Source: Pseudostreptobacillus hongkongensis
GTDB lineage: Bacteria; Fusobacteriota; Fusobacteriia; Fusobacteriales; Leptotrichiaceae
NCBI RefSeq assembly: GCF_001559795.1
Contig: NZ_LOHY01000088.1
Span: 1 to 64,000, forward strand
Direction of reading: 5' to 3'
DNA: 64,000 nucleotides
Below, one piece after another: positions 1-8,612 of the stretch; within the stretch, counting starts at the first letter, position 1, and each line of letters starts with the position of its first letter. A program made the translations under genes and the position numbers. The notes below the pieces were generated by a model, which was given only the letters and a program-made list of their open reading frames with translations, was not told the DNA's origin and made no database searches.

Positions 1-35
1 TTTTAAACTTTACACTCCAAGAAAATCTTATAAAT

Positions 36-64
36 TTGACAAAGGTTCATATTTGTGGTAAAAT
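36..64 (+). promoter_or_regulatory. Promoter of the lytic transglycosylase gene
   Basis: TTGACA at 36-41, a 17-base spacer and TAAAAT at 59-64. The expected start near 71 would place a perfect 7-bp hairpin (74-91, GAAA loop, followed by five T) at the 5' end of the transcript. Confidence 0.75.
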
Positions 65-117
65 AATCTCAAGTTCCATAGAAATATGGAATTTTTACAT
101 ATTATGGAGGATAAAAG

Positions 118-1089
118 ATGAGTAGGATTATTAAATCACTTATGCTTCTTTTTTTACCTAGTATGATGATCTTTGCTGCAAATGTGACAACTAAGGAAAT
201 TATTGAAATAGTAAATCCAAAACAAATCAAATTAGCAGAAATAATAGAAAAAGAATCAAAAATTCAAGATGTTGATGTGGATTTAATGTTAGCAATATTT
301 TTAAGGGAGTCTCAATTTGAAAATTTAAGTCCTAATGCTTCTAATGCTAGTGGTATAGGGCAAGTTATTCCAGAAGCTTTTAAAGTCGGATTAATTAAAA
401 GTGGAATGAGTGAAAATGAGTATAATAAAGTTTTAAAAAATAAGTTTAAAGGTAGTATTAATGCTATGAGAAAGAATGAAGAACTTAACATAAAAGCATC
501 TATTGGTTTAGTTAAGTGGCTACTTGATTACTATGAAGGTAATAATGGGCTTGCAACTCTTTCATATAACGCAGGAATAGGAAATACTAATGCCATGATA
601 GGTAATGGCAAAAATAAAAAAGATATTAATATATCTAAAGCTACATGGAATCAAGGAATACACTATGTATATGATGTAGGAGAGAAAGTTAAAGTTATTA
701 AAAAGATACGTGATAACGGACTAGGTTATCTTACTGAAAATGATATAGATTTATTAAAAAATAATCTAGATAATGACTATCTTGCAAAAAATAATTGGCA
801 AGAATCTATAGATTATCTTGGTAAGATGAATTTAAATACAGAAGAAGTTATTGTTGATAACACAACAGTATTAGAAAAAGAAGATGGTATAGCTTTGTAC
901 GATAATACTAATCTTTTTGATTTAAATTCATATATCTTAGTAATAGTTACAGTTTTGGGAATTGGAATATCTGAGTTTAGAAGAATTCAAGAAAAACAAA
1001 GAAGTCAATTAATGGTAATGAAAATAGGATATCCATATAGTATAAGATCATTAGGAATTAAAAGAACCATAGCCTATGATTTAAGATAG
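118..1089 (+). CDS. Secreted lytic transglycosylase-like protein (SLT domain)
   Basis: Predicted peptidoglycan-cleaving enzyme acting outside the cytoplasmic membrane. Residues 1-21 form a signal peptide (basic start, hydrophobic core, ending FAA). The SLT domain covers about residues 40-215: the catalytic Glu64 lies in the FLRES motif, followed by the SGIGQVIP segment and LSYNAGIGN around residues 148-156, all typical of goose-lysozyme-like transglycosylases. Residues about 265-285 are a second hydrophobic stretch, followed by a basic tail of about 40 residues, so the protein could be anchored at its C-terminus; this is unusual for the family. ATG is preceded by GGAGG at 106-110. Transcribed alone from its own promoter and closed by a terminator. 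Family assignment is firm; substrate and exact role are inferred. Confidence 0.82.
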   Translation: MSRIIKSLMLLFLPSMMIFAANVTTKEIIEIVNPKQIKLAEIIEKESKIQDVDVDLMLAIFLRESQFENLSPNASNASGIGQVIPEAFKVGLIKSGMSENEYNKVLKNKFKGSINAMRKNEELNIKASIGLVKWLLDYYEGNNGLATLSYNAGIGNTNAMIGNGKNKKDINISKATWNQGIHYVYDVGEKVKVIKKIRDNGLGYLTENDIDLLKNNLDNDYLAKNNWQESIDYLGKMNLNTEEVIVDNTTVLEKEDGIALYDNTNLFDLNSYILVIVTVLGIGISEFRRIQEKQRSQLMVMKIGYPYSIRSLGIKRTIAYDLR

Positions 1090-1100
1090 GCTATATATGC

Positions 1101-1124
1101 AGATACAGTAATGTATCTGTTTTT
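1101..1124 (+). terminator. Rho-independent terminator after the transglycosylase gene
   Basis: AGATACA (1101-1107), loop GTAA, TGTATCT (1112-1118), then a T-rich tail. Confidence 0.8.
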
Positions 1125-1189
1125 ATTTTTCTTTTAAATTTAACAAAAAAAGTGTATAATGTATATATATTAGTTAAAGGGGTGAATAG

Positions 1190-2077
1190 ATGATAAAAAA
1201 TTTAAAATCTGAATTAATGATGTTCTTTGTAGCATTTGCATGGGGAACGGGATTTATAGCTACACAAATTGCACTTGATAATGGCATGCAAACACATAAC
1301 ACTAATTTTTTTAGGTTCCTATTTGCAACCATTTGCTTATACATATTTATGAAAATTAAAAAAATAAGATTAGATAAGAAATATATAATACCAGGATTAG
1401 TACTTGGTGCTTTATTAACTTCTGGATATATATTTCAAACTATAGGTTTAAAATATACTACGCCAGCTAAAAATGCTCTTTTTACTGGAATGAATGTAAT
1501 ATTTGTTCCATATATAGTACATATATTCTTTAAAAGGAAGATAGATAAATATATAATAATAGCGTCAATGTTAGCTTTTTTAGGAACAGTTGTAATATCA
1601 GGAGATATAACAAGTTTAAGTATGAATACTATTAATTATGGAGATGTATTAACAATAATATCAGCTGTATTCTTTGCTTTTCAAGTTGTATTTATAGGAC
1701 ATTTTGTTAAAAATTTAGATCCTATAAAATTATCTTTTGCACAACTACTTTCAACAACTATTTTTTCTTTGTTTTTAACTTTAGGGTATAAGCAATTTAA
1801 TAATATAACAGTTGGAGGAATAGGTACAACTCTTTATTTAGGTATAGTTTGTACCTTTATATGCTTCAGTTTACAAATGATGGCACAAAAAGATATAAGT
1901 GCTTCAAAAGCTGCAGTAATATTATCTTTAGAGGTAGTGTTTGGGACATTTTTATCTATAGCTATGGGTTATGATCCTTTTAAATTAACGACAGCTTTAG
2001 GGACTATAATAATACTAACTGGAATAGTAATTGCTGAAACAAAATTGAGTTTTATTAAGGGAGATAAAAATGAATGA
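1190..2077 (+). CDS. EamA-family (DMT superfamily) permease
   Basis: Ten-helix drug/metabolite transporter of the inner membrane, 295 aa, the usual length for two fused EamA repeats. The N-terminal helix has the family motif FVAFAWGTGFIATQ, and the second repeat starts near residue 150 (YGDVLTIISAVFFAFQVV). The region AAVILSLEVVFGTFLS at about 243-258 matches the conserved penultimate helix of the family. Substrate cannot be told from sequence; relatives export amino acids, metabolites or drugs. ATG follows AAAGGGGTG. TATAAT at 1155-1160 is a likely -10 box, with no clear -35. The stop overlaps the next gene by 8 bases, suggesting translational coupling to the TPR/DUF4037 gene. Confidence 0.85.
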   Translation: MIKNLKSELMMFFVAFAWGTGFIATQIALDNGMQTHNTNFFRFLFATICLYIFMKIKKIRLDKKYIIPGLVLGALLTSGYIFQTIGLKYTTPAKNALFTGMNVIFVPYIVHIFFKRKIDKYIIIASMLAFLGTVVISGDITSLSMNTINYGDVLTIISAVFFAFQVVFIGHFVKNLDPIKLSFAQLLSTTIFSLFLTLGYKQFNNITVGGIGTTLYLGIVCTFICFSLQMMAQKDISASKAAVILSLEVVFGTFLSIAMGYDPFKLTTALGTIIILTGIVIAETKLSFIKGDKNE

Positions 2078-3854
2078 TAAAGAGAAAATATTTCAAGAGT
2101 ATTTAGAAAAGAGAAAAGAATATCAGAAGTTATCACAAGGAGTTCAAGAAGTTGACTTGCTTATAAAAATATGTGATCTAGCACGCGAAATATATGGAGA
2201 AGAATCTAATAAGCATATATATTATTTAAATGAATTAGGAGGAGCTAGTAAGTATATAGGTGAATATGAACTAGGTCTTAAATCATTAAGACGTGCACAA
2301 AAATTAATAGAGAATATTTATGGGAAAACAAGTATACCATATGCAACTAATTTGCTTAATATAATAGAAGTACTAAGATATAGAGGAGAAATGGATAGCT
2401 TAGAACCTATGTATTTAGAAGTTTTAGATATATATGAAAAAAATAATTATACTAAGGCTTATGAGTATGCAGGACTTTGTAATAATGTAGGTTTATTTTA
2501 TCAAAATATAGGAAATATATCTAAAGCTATACCGTATCATGAAAAAAGTTTAGAAATTCTTAAGGATATGGAAAATCATATAGTTGAATATGCAACTACA
2601 CTTAATAACTTAGTTATGCCATATAATGAAAGTGGAAATAAAGAAAAAGCAATGAAATATCTTAATGAAGCACTAGAAATATATGCTAATAAATTAGGTA
2701 AGCATCATTCAATGTATGGAGCTGCATTAAATAATAAGGCAATAATTAAATTTCAAGATGGAGACTATATTGCAAGTTTAAATATATTTGAAGAAGCCTT
2801 AGAAATTGTTAAAAAATCATTTGGTGAAAATAGTGCTAACTATTCAAATTTATTATCTAATGTGGAATATATTAGAGAATTAGTTAAAAATAGTGATAAA
2901 AAAATAGAAATAGAAGTTGATGAAAATTCATCTCTTCTGGATAAATCAAAAGAATACACAAAAAAATATATCTTACCTGAGATAGAAAAGAAAAATCCAG
3001 AATTATTAGATAAAATTTCTATAGGATTAATAGGTGAAGGTTCTGAAGTTTTAGGTTATGATGATGAGTATTCACGTGATCATGATTATACTTTTATGCC
3101 AGCAATATTTTTAGATGAAGATGATTATATTAAATATAGAAATACACTTGAGGATATACTTTTATCTTTACCTAAAGAATTTTTAGGTATAACGCACAAT
3201 TCAAACGAAGTTATTAAAGAACGTAGAGAAATTCAAAATTTAGATGAGTATCTTTATAGATATATAGGTAAAAATAATACAGATCTTAGTATTATGGATT
3301 ATAGAGTAATTAAGGAAACGGCATTACTTGCATTAACTAGTGGAGAAATATTTTATAGTGGAAATAAAAGACTTGAAAATATTAGAAATGATTTAAAATA
3401 TTATCCAGATATAATAAGACAAAATAAGATAGCTACAGTTTGTAGTAAAATAGCTCAAAGCGGTCAGTATAATTATTTAAGACTTATGAAAAGAGGGGAT
3501 ATAATAGGTGCAAATGCAGCATTAAATATATTTATAGAAAACACTATACATTTAGTGTATTTATTAAATAGAAAATATATGCCTTTCTATAAGTGGTATT
3601 CTAAAGGATTACAAGAATTAGAAATATTAGGAAAAGAAATATATAAAAGAATTAAAGATATATTAGAAAATAAAGAATTAGATAAATTTCAAATATCAAA
3701 TAGAATAGAAGAAATTTGTTATTTCTTAGTTGAAGAAATTAAAAAGCAAAAATTAAGTAATATAAAAGGGTACTTTATGCTAAATCATGCTATATTTATT
3801 CAAAGAAATATAGATGATGATTTCTTAAAAAATTGGACTAATTTTGAAGATTAA
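2070..3854 (+). CDS. TPR-repeat protein with C-terminal DUF4037 (nucleotidyltransferase-like) domain
   Basis: Cytoplasmic two-part protein of 594 aa. Residues about 30-275 are tetratricopeptide repeats (for example YAGLCNNVGLFYQNIGNISKA and YGAALNNKAIIKFQDGDY), a protein-binding scaffold of the kinesin-light-chain type. Residues about 300-590 fit DUF4037, whose start carries a GEGSEVLGYDDEYSRDHDY stretch (near residues 325-343). The spacing of Gly-Ser followed by Asp-His-Asp resembles the metal-binding site of nucleotidyltransferase-fold enzymes, so a nucleotidyl-transfer activity is possible but unproven. It overlaps the EamA permease gene by 8 bases and is followed 11 bases later by a DUF4125 gene. 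Such DUF4037/DUF4125 pairing suggests the two act together. No substrate is known to me. Confidence 0.75.
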   Translation: MNDKEKIFQEYLEKRKEYQKLSQGVQEVDLLIKICDLAREIYGEESNKHIYYLNELGGASKYIGEYELGLKSLRRAQKLIENIYGKTSIPYATNLLNIIEVLRYRGEMDSLEPMYLEVLDIYEKNNYTKAYEYAGLCNNVGLFYQNIGNISKAIPYHEKSLEILKDMENHIVEYATTLNNLVMPYNESGNKEKAMKYLNEALEIYANKLGKHHSMYGAALNNKAIIKFQDGDYIASLNIFEEALEIVKKSFGENSANYSNLLSNVEYIRELVKNSDKKIEIEVDENSSLLDKSKEYTKKYILPEIEKKNPELLDKISIGLIGEGSEVLGYDDEYSRDHDYTFMPAIFLDEDDYIKYRNTLEDILLSLPKEFLGITHNSNEVIKERREIQNLDEYLYRYIGKNNTDLSIMDYRVIKETALLALTSGEIFYSGNKRLENIRNDLKYYPDIIRQNKIATVCSKIAQSGQYNYLRLMKRGDIIGANAALNIFIENTIHLVYLLNRKYMPFYKWYSKGLQELEILGKEIYKRIKDILENKELDKFQISNRIEEICYFLVEEIKKQKLSNIKGYFMLNHAIFIQRNIDDDFLKNWTNFED

Positions 3855-3865
3855 GAGGAGAGATT

Positions 3866-4480
3866 ATGACAAAAGAGGAATTAATTAATGAAATAATAGA
3901 AAAAGAATGGTTGATGTTTTCTGTTTTAAAAAATACAGGTGGTGTAGCAGAATGTCAAAACAATAAACCAGAGTTTATAATTATGCGTAATGGTCAATGG
4001 GCATCACTTCCTGAAAAAATTCTTAATAGTTATTATCACGATTTGATTGATGCAGAAAATATAGGAAGAAATTTAGTTCAAGAAAAATATATTAGAATGA
4101 TGGAATTTTCTGCACCAAGTGAATTTGAAGAAGTAAAACATTTACTTCCTGAATTAACACCAGCAGTAGAAACATTAGCAAGTCAAATAGAAAAAATCTA
4201 TTTAACTTGGGGAGATGAATTTTATACAAAGTTCCCTAAATTTTCAACCTTATGCAGACCTTTAAGATCTAGTGGAGATGTACCAGAACGTGCTTCGGTA
4301 CAAACCTATTTAAGAGGAGAACTTTCAAGTTATTCAAAAAGAACAGTATTGTTTTATTATGATTATGTAAAAGAATGTTTTGAAAAAGGTATTAATTTAA
4401 TATATGAAACGCATACAGAAGTTGTAAAAGATAAAGGATTTCAAACAATAGAAGAAGTAGAAGCAGCTCTTGTATTGTAG
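3866..4480 (+). CDS. DUF4125 family protein
   Basis: Soluble 204-aa protein with no signal peptide or membrane segment. The N-terminal pattern EKEWLMFSVLKNTGG and the central NGQWASLPEKILNSYYHDL fit DUF4125, a family of unknown function. The ATG follows AGAGGAGAG, 11 bases after the TPR/DUF4037 gene, so the two are surely co-transcribed and probably work together. No catalytic motif is obvious. The gene ends only 52 bases before thrS. Confidence 0.7.
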   Translation: MTKEELINEIIEKEWLMFSVLKNTGGVAECQNNKPEFIIMRNGQWASLPEKILNSYYHDLIDAENIGRNLVQEKYIRMMEFSAPSEFEEVKHLLPELTPAVETLASQIEKIYLTWGDEFYTKFPKFSTLCRPLRSSGDVPERASVQTYLRGELSSYSKRTVLFYYDYVKECFEKGINLIYETHTEVVKDKGFQTIEEVEAALVL

Positions 4481-4532
4481 TATTAAATATGTTAAAATTA
4501 AAAGATAAAATGACTGAAAATGGAGGATTATT

Positions 4533-6434
4533 ATGTTAGAGATAATGTTGCCAGATGGAGCAAAAAAAGAAATTGAAAGCATGAGTGTTATAGAATTTGC
4601 AAAAAGCATATCACCAAGTCTTGCTAAAAAAACTGTAGGAGCAGTTTTTAATGGAACTAATGTAGATACAAGTTATGTAATAAATGAATCAGGAAATATA
4701 GAATTAATAACAACAGATACTAAAGAAGGATTATTTATTTTAAGACATAGTGCAGCCCACGTTATGGCTGAAGCTGTTATGAATTTATTCCCTAATACTA
4801 AAGTTACTATAGGACCTGCAATAGAAAATGGATTCTATTATGACTTTGATACAGAAAGACCATTTACAGAAGAAGATTTAGTAAAAATAGAAGCAGAAAT
4901 GAAGAGATTAATTAAATTAAATTATAAATTTACAAGAGAAGTTTGGTCAAGAGAAGAAGCTAGAAAATACTTTGAAAAATTAGGTCAAAATTATAAAGTG
5001 GAAATATTAGATAGTCTTGAAGGAGACGATTTTAGTATATATACTCAAGGAGAATTTACAGATTTATGTAGAGGAACTCACCTTCCATCAACTGGATATA
5101 TTAAAGCAGTTAAATTGTTAAACTCAGCTGGTGCTTATTGGCGTGGAGATTCTAACAATAAAATGTTACAAAGAATTTATGGTACTGCTTTTTATACTCA
5201 AGCAGAACTTGAAGAATATGTTAGACAGGTTGAAGAAGCTGAAAGACGTGATCATAGAAAATTAGGAAAACAATTAAACTTATTCTTTATTGATGATCAT
5301 GGACCAGGATTCCCATTCTTTATGCCTAAAGGAACTAGATTATTTAATAGATTACAAGAATTATGGAGAATAGAGCATAATAAACAAGCCTATGATGAAA
5401 TAAGAACACCTATAATGTTAGATAAAGAATTATGGGAGATTTCAGGTCACTGGTTTAATTATAGAGAAAATATGTATACTTCAGAAATTGATGAAAAAGT
5501 ATACGCTATTAAACCTATGAACTGTCCAGGATCTATAATAGCATATAAGAATAACTTACATTCATATAAAGATTTACCTTTAAAATATGCAGAAATGGGG
5601 CATGTTCATAGACATGAATTTTCAGGGGCCTTACATGGACTTATGAGAGTAAGAGCATTTACTCAAGATGATGCTCACGTGTTCTGTACACCTGATCAAA
5701 TTAAAGATCAAATTAAAGAAATAGTAACTTTATATGATAAATACTATAGATTATTTGGATTTGATTTCCATGTTGAACTTTCAACTAAACCAGAAAAAGC
5801 TGTAGGTTCTGCTGAAGTTTGGGAAAAATCTGAAAAAGCATTAGAAGAAACATTAAAAGAATTAGGAATAGATTATAAAATTAATCCAGGAGATGGAGCA
5901 TTCTATGGTCCTAAGATAGACTTTAAGATGAAAGATTCTATAGGAAGAATATGGCAAACAGGAACTATACAACTTGATATGAATCTACCAAAAAGATTTG
6001 AAATGAGCTATATAGGTAAAGATGGAGAAAAACATGAACCTGTAATGATACATAGAGCAATGTTTGGATCTATGGAAAGATTTATGGGAATATTAATAGA
6101 ACACTATGCAGGAGCATTCCCAGTTTGGCTTGCACCAACTCAAGTAAAAATAATGACTATATCTCAAGAACAAAAAGAGTTTGCTGAAAACTTATATAAG
6201 AGATTATTACATTTAGGGGTTAATGTAGAACTTGACACTAGAGATGAAAAAATATCATACAAGATAAGAGAAGCAAATAGTGTTGAAAAAATACCTGTAC
6301 AATTAGTAATAGGTAAGAGTGAAGTTGAAAATAATTCAGTAAATGTTAGAAGATTTGGTTCAACTGATAGTGAAAGTATAAATGTAGATAAGTTTATTGA
6401 AAACTTATTAGAAGAAATAAATATAAAATTCTAA
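4533..6434 (+). CDS. thrS: Threonine--tRNA ligase
   Basis: Class II aminoacyl-tRNA synthetase that charges tRNA-Thr; full length (633 aa). Domains in order: TGS domain (about 1-60), the second additional/editing domain with HSAAH (about 72-76) and CRGTHLP (about 179-185), a catalytic core with motif 2 (HRHEFSGALHGLMRVRAFTQDDAH) and zinc ligands including the Cys of MNCPGS, then the C-terminal anticodon-binding domain from about residue 530. Start ATG follows TGGAGGA. The 52-base upstream gap is too short for a T-box leader and shows none, so regulation is not by that route. Two bases separate the stop from the possible GTG of the next gene, so co-transcription is likely. Confidence 0.97.
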   Translation: MLEIMLPDGAKKEIESMSVIEFAKSISPSLAKKTVGAVFNGTNVDTSYVINESGNIELITTDTKEGLFILRHSAAHVMAEAVMNLFPNTKVTIGPAIENGFYYDFDTERPFTEEDLVKIEAEMKRLIKLNYKFTREVWSREEARKYFEKLGQNYKVEILDSLEGDDFSIYTQGEFTDLCRGTHLPSTGYIKAVKLLNSAGAYWRGDSNNKMLQRIYGTAFYTQAELEEYVRQVEEAERRDHRKLGKQLNLFFIDDHGPGFPFFMPKGTRLFNRLQELWRIEHNKQAYDEIRTPIMLDKELWEISGHWFNYRENMYTSEIDEKVYAIKPMNCPGSIIAYKNNLHSYKDLPLKYAEMGHVHRHEFSGALHGLMRVRAFTQDDAHVFCTPDQIKDQIKEIVTLYDKYYRLFGFDFHVELSTKPEKAVGSAEVWEKSEKALEETLKELGIDYKINPGDGAFYGPKIDFKMKDSIGRIWQTGTIQLDMNLPKRFEMSYIGKDGEKHEPVMIHRAMFGSMERFMGILIEHYAGAFPVWLAPTQVKIMTISQEQKEFAENLYKRLLHLGVNVELDTRDEKISYKIREANSVEKIPVQLVIGKSEVENNSVNVRRFGSTDSESINVDKFIENLLEEINIKF

Positions 6435-6444
6435 GGTGATAAAT

Positions 6445-7140
6445 ATGGAAAGAAGATATTATAGTGAAGTAGAATTAGAATATGAAATTTCAAAGAAAAT
6501 TCAAGGTTCATATTCTTGGATGATGTTAGGTTTATTAATTACTTTTGGATTTGTTTTTGGGGCACTTTTTGTACCTGAAATAGCAGTTTTAGCTTATAGA
6601 ATATATTATGTTTTAGTTATTGCTATGGTAATAGTTGCATTTTCTATGACATTACTTATAAATAAATTATCATCAGTAGCTCTTAAAGGTTTATTTATAG
6701 CCTATTCTGTTATAATGGGATTATTTTTATCGCCATTAACATTTATATATGATAATTATTCTATTATAAGTATTTTAATAGGATCAGCTGCAATGTTTGG
6801 GTCTATGTCTTTATATGGATATTTAACTCGTGATAATTTACAAGGATATGCAAAATATTTATTTGGAGCACTTATAGGTATGATAGTTTTATCATTATTT
6901 AATATGTACTTTAGAAGTAATGGAGTAGATACATTTATTTCTATATTAGGTGTTCTTGTATTTGCTATATATGCAGCAGTAGATACTCAAAGAATAAAAG
7001 TAAGTATTTCAGAACTTTATTTCTCAGGCAATGAAGAAATAATCAATAAAGTACAAATTATAGGAGCTTTAAACCTATATGTTGATTTTATTAATTTATT
7101 CCTATATTTATTAAGAATATTTGGGAAAAGTAGAGACTAA
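6445..7140 (+). CDS. Bax inhibitor-1 (BI-1/YccA) family membrane protein
   Basis: Inner-membrane protein of 231 aa with about seven helices, the usual size for bacterial BI-1/YccA proteins. Family features include YSVIMGLFLSPLTFIY, LYGYLTRDNL, and the C-terminal AVDTQRIK and LNLYVDFINLFLYLLRIFG, where the paired Asp residues form the pH sensor in characterised homologues. Known members conduct calcium or modulate membrane proteases; the role here is inferred only. AAGGTGAT at 6433-6440 sits properly for ATG 6445; an in-frame GTG at 6436 overlaps this ribosome site and is less likely. Confidence 0.85.
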   Translation: MERRYYSEVELEYEISKKIQGSYSWMMLGLLITFGFVFGALFVPEIAVLAYRIYYVLVIAMVIVAFSMTLLINKLSSVALKGLFIAYSVIMGLFLSPLTFIYDNYSIISILIGSAAMFGSMSLYGYLTRDNLQGYAKYLFGALIGMIVLSLFNMYFRSNGVDTFISILGVLVFAIYAAVDTQRIKVSISELYFSGNEEIINKVQIIGALNLYVDFINLFLYLLRIFGKSRD

Positions 7141-7151
7141 GTGGAGGAAAA

Positions 7152-7898
7152 TTGAAAAACGCAATAGAAACATTACAAAATAGAAGTTCAGTAAGAAGCT
7201 TTACTGGAGAAAGTGTAAAAAAAGAAGATTTAGAATTAATTTTAAAAACAATGCTTAGAAGTCCAAATACAAAAAATTTACAAAGTCTATCATTTATTGT
7301 TGTAAATGATAAGAAAAAATTAGAAAAAATTGCAGAGTTTTGTGGAGGACAAAAACAAGTTTCAACTGCAGATGCATTCTTATTAATCGTTGGAGACTAT
7401 GCAAAAGTAGTAGGAGCTTTAGATAAAGAAAATGTAGAACATGAGCATATATTAGGTAATTTAAATACTATTAAAGAATTATACATAGATGCAGGAGTTT
7501 ATGCTTCAACATTTTCAACTTTATCAGAATCTTTAGGGTATGGATCAACTGTAATAGGTGGAGTATCTCATAGACCACTTGAAATGGCAGAATATTTAGG
7601 GCTTCCTAAATTAACTTTCCCACTATTAGGGGTAACTATAGGGTGTCCTGATCCTTCAAGACAAAATCCAACAGTTAAGCCAAGAACAAATTATGAAAAT
7701 GTTGTATTCTTTAATGAATATAGCTTAGATAAAGCAATAGATGGTGTTGTTGAGTATAATGAAAGATTAGGTAAATGGTGGGAAGAATTAGGATTAAATA
7801 TGCCTTCTCATTTAGATACTTTAAAAGCAGATTTAAAAGAATTTAAAAATGATAAATTAAAAGAATGGTTCGAAGAACAAGGATTTATAAACAAATAA
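7152..7898 (+). CDS. Nitroreductase family flavoprotein (NfsA-like)
   Basis: FMN-dependent NAD(P)H oxidoreductase of the cytoplasm, 248 aa. The N-terminal NRSSVRSFTGESV is the phosphate-binding signature of the family. The YGSTVIGGVSHRPLEMAEYLGLP stretch and the later LGVTIGCPDP match NfsA/FRP-type enzymes. Substrate may be quinones, nitro compounds or free flavin; it cannot be resolved from sequence. The start is TTG at 7152, chosen because GGAGG at 7143-7147 lies just upstream and the N-terminal motif needs this region. A terminator follows, ending the thrS transcription unit. Confidence 0.85.
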   Translation: MKNAIETLQNRSSVRSFTGESVKKEDLELILKTMLRSPNTKNLQSLSFIVVNDKKKLEKIAEFCGGQKQVSTADAFLLIVGDYAKVVGALDKENVEHEHILGNLNTIKELYIDAGVYASTFSTLSESLGYGSTVIGGVSHRPLEMAEYLGLPKLTFPLLGVTIGCPDPSRQNPTVKPRTNYENVVFFNEYSLDKAIDGVVEYNERLGKWWEELGLNMPSHLDTLKADLKEFKNDKLKEWFEEQGFINK

Positions 7899-7907
7899 GG
7901 ATTAAAG

Positions 7908-7936
7908 AGCATATACTTTAGGTATATGCTTTTTTC
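7908..7936 (+). terminator. Rho-independent terminator after the nitroreductase gene
   Basis: AGCATATAC (7908-7916), short loop, GTATATGCT (7922-7930), then a run of T. Confidence 0.88.
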
Positions 7937-7990
7937 TTGACTTATACATTAAAAAAAGTTACACTTTTACTGAAAGAGATGTGATTGTTT

Positions 7991-8611
7991 ATGAAACATT
8001 ATTTAGAGAGTGTAGACCTGTATTTAGAAATAGATAAGGGCCTTAATATTACAAGTGATGCTCTTAATTTGTCAAGGTTTATAAAAAATGAACTAAAAAA
8101 TAGTAATAAAATAGGAGATTGTATAGATATAGGAAGTGGTATAGGTACTTTAAGTTTTTTACTTTTTAGACAGGATAAAATAAATAAATTTTATTGTGTT
8201 GAAATTCAAAAAAAAGTATATGAAATGTTAAAGAAAAATATATTGGAAAATAAGTTAGAAGATAAAATATTAGCCTTTAATACTGATATTAAAGAATTTA
8301 TGGTAGATGAGTATAAAGAAAGATTTCAATATATAGTTTCTAATCCCCCTTTTTATAAAGTAAATAGTGGAAAGCTTCCTGAAGATGAATATTTAAAAAT
8401 ATCAAAATTTGAGATATTACTTAATTTAGAAGACTTATTTAAAATTTCATCATATATTTTAAAAGATGATGGTAATTTTTTCTTGATTTTACCATATGAA
8501 AGAGAAAAGGAAGTTTTAAAAAATAAGTATTTTGATATAATTAATAGTGAAAAAATATTGAATAATAAAAAATCATTTATAATGTATAATTTAAAAAAGA
8601 AGGAGAAATAA
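7991..8611 (+). CDS. tRNA1(Val) (adenine-N6)-methyltransferase-like protein
   Basis: SAM-dependent class I methyltransferase of 206 aa, similar to TrmN6/YfiC, which methylates A37 of tRNA1-Val. The SAM-binding motif DIGSGIGTLSFLL is near residues 45-57, the acidic end of beta-2 (YCVEIQ) follows, and the N6-adenine catalytic motif SNPPF is near 117-121. ATG 7991 is preferred over an in-frame TTG at 7985 because of the upstream purine-rich AGAGATGTGAT. It is spaced by one base from the ribokinase gene, so they are co-transcribed. Family is sure; target nucleotide is inferred. Confidence 0.78.
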   Translation: MKHYLESVDLYLEIDKGLNITSDALNLSRFIKNELKNSNKIGDCIDIGSGIGTLSFLLFRQDKINKFYCVEIQKKVYEMLKKNILENKLEDKILAFNTDIKEFMVDEYKERFQYIVSNPPFYKVNSGKLPEDEYLKISKFEILLNLEDLFKISSYILKDDGNFFLILPYEREKEVLKNKYFDIINSEKILNNKKSFIMYNLKKKEK

Positions 8612-8612
8612 T

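Noticed and set aside
4481-4532. Possible T-box leader for thrS
   Set aside because: The gap is only 52 bases, with no antiterminator or T-box sequence.
4397-4609. Short minus-strand open frame across the DUF4125-thrS junction
   Set aside because: It is hydrophobic by A/T bias only and overlaps two real genes.
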